A stretch of 52,424 bases of DNA, from assembly GCA_002069975.1 (NCBI GenBank), contig MWCJ01000015.1:1-52424 (forward strand), written 5' to 3'. The DNA comes from Bacteroidetes bacterium ADurb.Bin217 (lineage in GTDB: Bacteria > Bacteroidota > Bacteroidia > Bacteroidales > UBA1715). The notes beneath the pieces were generated by a model that saw only the letters and a program-made list of their open reading frames with translations, was not told the DNA's origin and did not search any database. Made by a program: the position numbers and the translations under genes. How positions within the stretch are numbered: position 1 is the stretch's first letter; each line of letters begins with the position of its first letter. Of the stretch, positions 47,590 to 52,424 are shown piece after piece.

Positions 47590-50361
47590 ATGGATTATTC
47601 TCATATACTCAAACAACATGATTGGCAACGCATATTCGATGCTTTACCTTTTCCGGTATATATTTTAAACAACGACTTTTCATTATATTTTTCTAATAAA
47701 ACAAGCACACAATTACACAAGCAAGTAACCGGACATATATTTTCGCTCCCTTGTTATAAATCTGAAACTGCAAAAGAAAATATTCCCAATGTTTGTCCAT
47801 TTAGGTCTAAAGGTGCATCGCAACAAACGATTACTCATACAGTTTTTATTGAAGAACTGAATAAACAGTATCATATTACCTGTTCTCCATTGTTCGATGA
47901 TGCCGGAAATATTGATAAAATAATACATGTAGCTACCGATATTAGCGAAGTTCAAGATATTAAAAAAAAAGCAGAAGAACACGAATTACAATATCAAAAA
48001 TTATTTGAAAATCATATTTCAGGTTTTGCTTTACATAAAATTGTATGTGATGATAGTGGTAAAGCCATAGACTATATTTTTTTAGAAGCAAATCCAGCAT
48101 TTGAAGTCATTACAGGAATGGCAGTATCAAGCATTATAGGAAAGCGGGTAACAGAGGTATTTCCGCAAACCGAAGAATATTGGATTAAAAATTATGGTAA
48201 TGTAGCACTTACAGGAACTCCATTTAGTTTCGAAAATTATTCGAAATCAATGGACAAATATTTTCAAGTACATGCCTATTGTCCCAAACCCGGGCATTTT
48301 GCGGTAGTGTTTAATGATATTACCGAAAATCAAAAAAACATAAAAAAAATAAAAGAACAGGAAGACCGCCTGCATGCAATTATTTCTCAAGCTCCCGATG
48401 CTATTTATTTAGCCGATTTTGAAGGTGCTATTATTACGGTGAATCAAAAAGCGTGCGACCAAACAGGGTATACTCACGAAGAATTATTACAATTAACCAT
48501 ACTGGATATTGACAGTAATTTTAATTCTAAAGATCAAGTATTGCAAATACGCGATGCTATACCCTCTGAAGGTTCTATTACTATTCAAAGTATACATAAA
48601 CGGAAAGATGATACAGAATTTCCGGTAGAAATTCGCATAGCATTACTGTATATTAATGAACAGCAGCACATAATAGGATTTGTGCAGGATATTACCCAAC
48701 GCAAACAACATCAACAAGAAATATTCTTGCATAATTCTCGATTAGAAAGTTTATACGCAATATCACAGTATCATATTCAAGACACTGCATCGTTTTTAGA
48801 TTATGTGCTCAACGAAGTAATTAAACTTACCGAAAGCACCATAGGGTATATATATTATTACAACGAAGAAACTGAATTGTTTACGCTTAATTCGTGGTCT
48901 AAAGAGGTGTTGAACGATTGTATGGTAGTAGAAAAGCAAACTACCTACGAATTGGCTAAAACAGGAATATGGGGTGAAGTTGTAAGGCAACGCAAACCAA
49001 TAATAATAAACGACTTTACTGCACCTAATCCTCACAAAAAAGGATATCCTCAAGGGCATGTAACTCTTAATTCATTTGCATCGGCACCTATTTTTATCGA
49101 TTCAAAAATAGTAGCAGCAGTAGGGGTTGCCAATAAAAAAACAGACTATACCCAAACCGATATTATGCATATGCAAATAGTAATGGATTCGGCATGGAAA
49201 ATAGTAGAACGACAACGATTATTCGAAGAATTGATAATTGCTAAAGAGCAAGCAGAGGAAAATAATGCATTAAAAACAGCTTTTTTGGCAAATATTAGTC
49301 ATGAAATCAGAACTCCTATGAATGCTATTTTAGGATTTTCTGATTTATTAACAGCAGATGAGCAATCGAACGAAGAGCGTGAATATTTTATATCTATTAT
49401 TAAACAATCGGGCAAACAGTTATTACGGGTAATTAATGATATTATAGATATTGCCAAAATATCGGCACATGCTATAAAACCCGATATGAGAATCTGCGAC
49501 ATATCTTATATAGTAAGCAATTCTGTTGAAATTGTAAAACAGCAACAGTATAGTAAATTGCAAAAAAATGTAAGTATTCATATTCAAGAAGGTTTTTCGA
49601 ATATTCAAATTCAATCGGATCCGGTGCGGTTACAACAAATATTTACAAACCTTATAAGCAATGCTGTAAAGTATACTCCGCAAGGTACCGTTGAAATAGG
49701 AACAATACCATATACCGACGATTATATTTGTATATATGTAAAAGATACAGGTATAGGTATTCCCAACGAATTTCATGATAAAATATTTGAATTGTTCCGA
49801 CAGGTGAATGCAAACCAAACAATAGAAGGCACCGGAATAGGATTAAATATTACACAAGGTCTCATACAGTTGTTAGGCGGTACAATTTGGGTAGAATCTG
49901 AAGAGGGAAAAGGCTCCACGTTTTATGTAACTATTCCAAATAAACGAGTGGAACAGCAATTAGATGTATCGCCTCAAAGTCCTAAAACTACTATACCCGA
50001 TTGGTCTGCCAAAACTATATGTATAGCCGAAGATAATATACATGCATTTACATTACTCGAAATTTTGCTTGCCCCAACTCATGCAACATTACTTCATGCA
50101 TGCAATGGCAAAGAATTATTGGCTTTGTGCGTATCTCATACTATTGATGTAATTCTTTTGGATATTCATATGCCGGTGATGAATGGATCTGAAGCTATGA
50201 AAGAATTACAAGCACAGGGAAATACTATTCCGGTAATTGCTCAAACTGCATATACATTATCCGAAGATATCGAATATTTTTATGAATTAGGATGCAAAGC
50301 TCATATTTCTAAACCTATTCAGAAGAATATATTATTTACGTTACTTGCTCAATATTTGTAA
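47590..50361 (+). CDS. Hybrid sensor histidine kinase (PAS-PAS-PAS-GAF-HK-REC)
   Basis: 923 residues with no membrane helix, so probably a cytoplasmic sensor. Three PAS-like domains span about 10-120, 130-250 and 258-380, and a GAF domain about 395-540. The kinase core has His571 in NISHEIRTPMN, Asn in NLISNAVKYT, and the G boxes VKDTGIGIP and GTGIGLN. A receiver domain at about 810-923 has the phosphate-accepting Asp858 (ILLDIHMPVMNG). No output or HPt domain and no response regulator gene is adjacent. It begins 1 nt after pssA. Confidence 0.93.
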   Translation: MDYSHILKQHDWQRIFDALPFPVYILNNDFSLYFSNKTSTQLHKQVTGHIFSLPCYKSETAKENIPNVCPFRSKGASQQTITHTVFIEELNKQYHITCSPLFDDAGNIDKIIHVATDISEVQDIKKKAEEHELQYQKLFENHISGFALHKIVCDDSGKAIDYIFLEANPAFEVITGMAVSSIIGKRVTEVFPQTEEYWIKNYGNVALTGTPFSFENYSKSMDKYFQVHAYCPKPGHFAVVFNDITENQKNIKKIKEQEDRLHAIISQAPDAIYLADFEGAIITVNQKACDQTGYTHEELLQLTILDIDSNFNSKDQVLQIRDAIPSEGSITIQSIHKRKDDTEFPVEIRIALLYINEQQHIIGFVQDITQRKQHQQEIFLHNSRLESLYAISQYHIQDTASFLDYVLNEVIKLTESTIGYIYYYNEETELFTLNSWSKEVLNDCMVVEKQTTYELAKTGIWGEVVRQRKPIIINDFTAPNPHKKGYPQGHVTLNSFASAPIFIDSKIVAAVGVANKKTDYTQTDIMHMQIVMDSAWKIVERQRLFEELIIAKEQAEENNALKTAFLANISHEIRTPMNAILGFSDLLTADEQSNEEREYFISIIKQSGKQLLRVINDIIDIAKISAHAIKPDMRICDISYIVSNSVEIVKQQQYSKLQKNVSIHIQEGFSNIQIQSDPVRLQQIFTNLISNAVKYTPQGTVEIGTIPYTDDYICIYVKDTGIGIPNEFHDKIFELFRQVNANQTIEGTGIGLNITQGLIQLLGGTIWVESEEGKGSTFYVTIPNKRVEQQLDVSPQSPKTTIPDWSAKTICIAEDNIHAFTLLEILLAPTHATLLHACNGKELLALCVSHTIDVILLDIHMPVMNGSEAMKELQAQGNTIPVIAQTAYTLSEDIEYFYELGCKAHISKPIQKNILFTLLAQYL

Positions 50362-50396
50362 TGTATTGTAGGATTTTTCTCTTTCAAAGTATTTAG

Positions 50397-51677
50397 TTAG
50401 TCTTTAATACAACGAACCGAATACCCCATTTTTTTTGAATAGCTCTCACTATTAAAACTAACACTTGTATTTGAAATAGCCCACCTGTATGCATAATTCG
50501 TAGATTCTTGGGTATAACTCCACCAATATGCTGTATACGTTTTATAATAAAAACTACCTGTATTTGATGCTCTATTACCTGCCGGTAAGCCACAAAATCC
50601 TGTAGAATTATTTTCATGTTGAGAATACCCAACGGAACCTTCTTGTGTAGAAATTGTCCAACCCTCGGTGATAGCTAGAGATTTAGCTATTTTATTATCT
50701 ACAGTTGTTGAGTCATAATTAAAGCCATTTTCAATGAGATAGGTTCGTAACTCACTCCATTCTTGATCATTTGGCACGTGCCATCCCGTTGGACAAAGTT
50801 TTTCTGTTTCTACTGCGTACCAATTATAAAATTTTCCATATAATGCTGAACTATCAGTATTATTATATACATCACAATATCCATCGCTGGTTGCTTGTGT
50901 CCATTCTACATTGTCTGAAATAAACGGAATAGGTGTTCCGTCCGCATACGTAGTTGTTTGCAAATTTTGGGCAAACCATGTTTGGTTTCCAATTTGAATT
51001 GTTGAATATTCATTGTCTTCAATATCTGTTACTGTTCCCATAAACGAAAAATATAAACATGTATCAGTAAATGGACTTATGCTTATATTATCTGTTAAAT
51101 CTTGCGAATATCCTATACATTCTAAAATATCACCATAGAGAAAAGTCATTTTTGAAGTATTTTCCTCTTCTTTTAATATATTATGGTTTTCTGAAAATAA
51201 TAATGGGTTTGAAATAGCTTCTTTATACAAAAACGAACCGGTGTACAACATTTTTCTGTCTTTTGTAAAAACGTGAATGAAATATATTTTTTGCTTTACA
51301 TTAGATATAATAATTAAAGGTTGTTCTTGAACATGTTGTATTTCATTTGCTATAATAATTTTCCCGGATTCGTCAAATACCTCTATGTGTATGGCGTTTG
51401 AAATGAGCTGGTTTGTATGCAATTCCATTCCGTTTGATGATGTTTTCCAATAAAAGGCTGGAGTTTTCGAATATGTATCTATAATAGTGGTCGGAACAGT
51501 AAGTATAAGACTATTATTTGGCTCAATGCTTATTTTTTCATTAGTTCGCATGTTTTGTACAACTATTGAATCTAAAGGATTACTATTGTAACGTGATTTA
51601 AAATTAACCGTAATTTCTTGCGAATTACTCATTAAAAAAATATGAAGTACTGCAAATAAAACAAAATGTTTTTTCAT
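50397..51677 (-). CDS. Secreted FISUMP-domain protein
   Basis: 426 residues with a signal peptide (MKKHFVLFAVLHIFLMSNSQ). The N-terminal 200 residues are beta-rich and unrecognised, including LYTGSFLYKE. The C-terminal 200 form a Fibrobacter succinogenes major paralogous domain: GNQTWFAQNL, YGKFYNWYAV, CPTGWHVPNDQEWSEL and the ending GYSVRCIKD. Such proteins are surface or secreted and of unknown function. The gene is isolated and has no clear terminator within 35 bp of its stop. Confidence 0.9.
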   Translation of the reverse strand: MKKHFVLFAVLHIFLMSNSQEITVNFKSRYNSNPLDSIVVQNMRTNEKISIEPNNSLILTVPTTIIDTYSKTPAFYWKTSSNGMELHTNQLISNAIHIEVFDESGKIIIANEIQHVQEQPLIIISNVKQKIYFIHVFTKDRKMLYTGSFLYKEAISNPLLFSENHNILKEEENTSKMTFLYGDILECIGYSQDLTDNISISPFTDTCLYFSFMGTVTDIEDNEYSTIQIGNQTWFAQNLQTTTYADGTPIPFISDNVEWTQATSDGYCDVYNNTDSSALYGKFYNWYAVETEKLCPTGWHVPNDQEWSELRTYLIENGFNYDSTTVDNKIAKSLAITEGWTISTQEGSVGYSQHENNSTGFCGLPAGNRASNTGSFYYKTYTAYWWSYTQESTNYAYRWAISNTSVSFNSESYSKKMGYSVRCIKD

Positions 51678-51901
51678 GATTTTATAGTATTTAAGGGTTG
51701 TTTTATTGACAATGCACCATTCTAATTCCCTATAGAGCGAATGGGGAATCTTTAAGATGAAATTGGAATTGGTATTTGGAATAGTGGAGATACGTATACC
51801 TCTAATTCTATATCAGTATAGTTGGTTATACTAATTTGGGTACCAAAAAAATTCAAATTTTAATAATTACAATTCAGTTAAAGTAAGAATAATCTACTAG
51901 T

Positions 51902-52054
51902 TTATATTCTTATATACTTGTTTTGTTGTGCAGCACCTAAATCATAAGAAATCGCACAAGCATATAATACCAATATTGCTAAAGAAGCAATTACTTGTGA
52001 ATTAATAAGATGATACATTTGAAATGTAATTTGTTGTTTTTTTAATTTTTCCAT
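51902..52054 (-). CDS. Possible 50-residue membrane peptide
   Basis: A short frame starting at ATG 52054: a basic start (MEKLKKQQ), a hydrophobic segment around QVIASLAILVLYACAIS that could span the membrane, and the tail DLGAAQQNKYIRI. It may be real or chance; no clear promoter precedes it and no family is recognised. Confidence 0.3.
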   Translation of the reverse strand: MEKLKKQQITFQMYHLINSQVIASLAILVLYACAISYDLGAAQQNKYIRI

Positions 52055-52170
52055 TTTTTTAATCACTGTTGTCCGAAATAAATTTCGAGTATTATCCGAA
52101 AAGTCTTATTAATACTGAATAAGCAAAGTATTAAAAAAATATGACACTTTGTTTTTTTGTATATTTTCTT

Positions 52171-52327
52171 GTTACTTTTTCTACAGCAAAAAAGTAACCA
52201 AAAGTGCCGCCATGCAATACGTAATCTAAAAATATATTCGTTAATGCTGATTTAGCAAAATGCCCATGAAAGTCCTGTAATAAACTATTAAACACAGTGT
52301 TAGGCAAGCTGCTAAATCTACGCATTA
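52171..52327. repeat. Inverted-repeat element, possible dispersed repeat
   Basis: Two nested-style palindromes: GTTACTTTTT/AAAAAGTAAC (52171-52180 and 52189-52198), and a larger one pairing GTTAATGC-T-GATTTAGCA (52240-52257) with TGCTAAATC-TAC-GCATTAAC (52310-52327), 52 nt apart. A 67-residue frame on the minus strand through it looks like a translation of the repeat and not a real gene. The first palindrome resembles a motif I recall as common between Bacteroidota genes, which is unverified here. Confidence 0.55.
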
Positions 52328-52424
52328 ACTTCATTATTTTTAACGATTACTTAATTGAATGGCTTTTTGGTAAATCCGGAATGTGTTATTTTTAATATTG
52401 TGAATTTTTTATCGGACAATACTG

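Larger units (their letters stand above)
51678..52424. other. 747-bp region with no certain gene
   Basis: Apart from the possible peptide at 51902-52054 and the inverted-repeat element at 52171-52327, I see nothing coding. The base composition stays AT-rich and the window ends inside this region, so a neighbouring gene may begin just beyond it. Confidence 0.6.

Noticed and set aside
52249..52318. Integron attC-like site (GTTAGGC and paired arms)
   Set aside because: The inverted arms and the GTTAGGC string recall attC, but the required RYYYAAC/GTTRRRY pairing at the ends is not in place, and there is no integrase or cassette array.
52131..52334. 67-residue open frame on the minus strand
   Set aside because: It runs through the inverted-repeat element, and its sequence is explained by the repeat; no start context or domain supports it.

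Overview
The window reads as chromosome of a low-GC, Gram-negative member of the Bacteroidota, probably Bacteroidales or a close relative (order is an inference). The signs are: TTTG-N18-21-TAnnTTTG promoters; almost no purine-rich ribosome binding sites; a secreted subtilisin with a type IX secretion (T9SS) C-terminal domain; a Bacteroidota-type LptE; an ATP synthase a-subunit with a signal peptide and a periplasmic extension; CMP-Kdo synthesis; and a FISUMP surface protein. No rRNA, CRISPR array or prophage was seen. Most genes are housekeeping.

Layout. 1-570: AT-rich sequence with a 97-bp direct repeat. 610-6454 (+): a tight six-gene run of EndoQ-like DNA repair nuclease, outer-membrane-like protein, M1 peptidase lipoprotein, PLP aminotransferase, small unknown and Nudix hydrolase. 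6654-9368 (+): gapA and ahcY, each with its own terminator. 9459-15059 (-): ATP synthase genes in transcription order (14655 membrane protein)-atpB-atpE-atpF-atpH-atpA-atpG, without atpD or atpC; a terminator-like hairpin follows atpE. 15308-21088 (+): MlaE/MlaF lipid transporter subunits, a T9SS subtilisin, a secreted unknown and a lipoprotein. 21185-23140 (-): groES-groEL. 23354-24989: a complete 1636-bp IS1634-type insertion sequence flanked by a perfect 63-bp duplication that includes the terminator of secG.

25082-32650 (-): purB, a secreted MORN-repeat protein, kdsB, a receiver-less sigma-54 activator, lptE, an acidic TPR protein and secG, i.e. a mostly envelope-biogenesis run. 32736-34875 (+): small genes (DUF2185, orphan SiaC-like DUF1987, two small membrane proteins). 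34937-35007 (-): tRNA-Cys. 35265-38484 (+): flippase-like membrane protein, thrH, zupT-like transporter and a SPOR protein. 38485-40883 (-): sbcD, an AlbA_2/Schlafen-type ATPase and a DUF2007 protein as one operon without sbcC. 41008-43443 (-): cellobiose phosphorylase. 44097-46646 (+): B12-dependent ribonucleotide reductase. 46875-50361 (+): pssA and an orphan hybrid histidine kinase. 50397-51677 (-): a FISUMP protein. 51678-52424: a possible 50-residue membrane peptide and a long inverted-repeat element.

I see no obvious new defence island or biosynthetic cluster. The most interesting observations are the IS that duplicated a whole terminator, the hairpin after atpE, the sbcD/AlbA_2/DUF2007 operon, the orphan SiaC-like protein, and unexplained structured sequence at 33104-33180 and 52171-52327.
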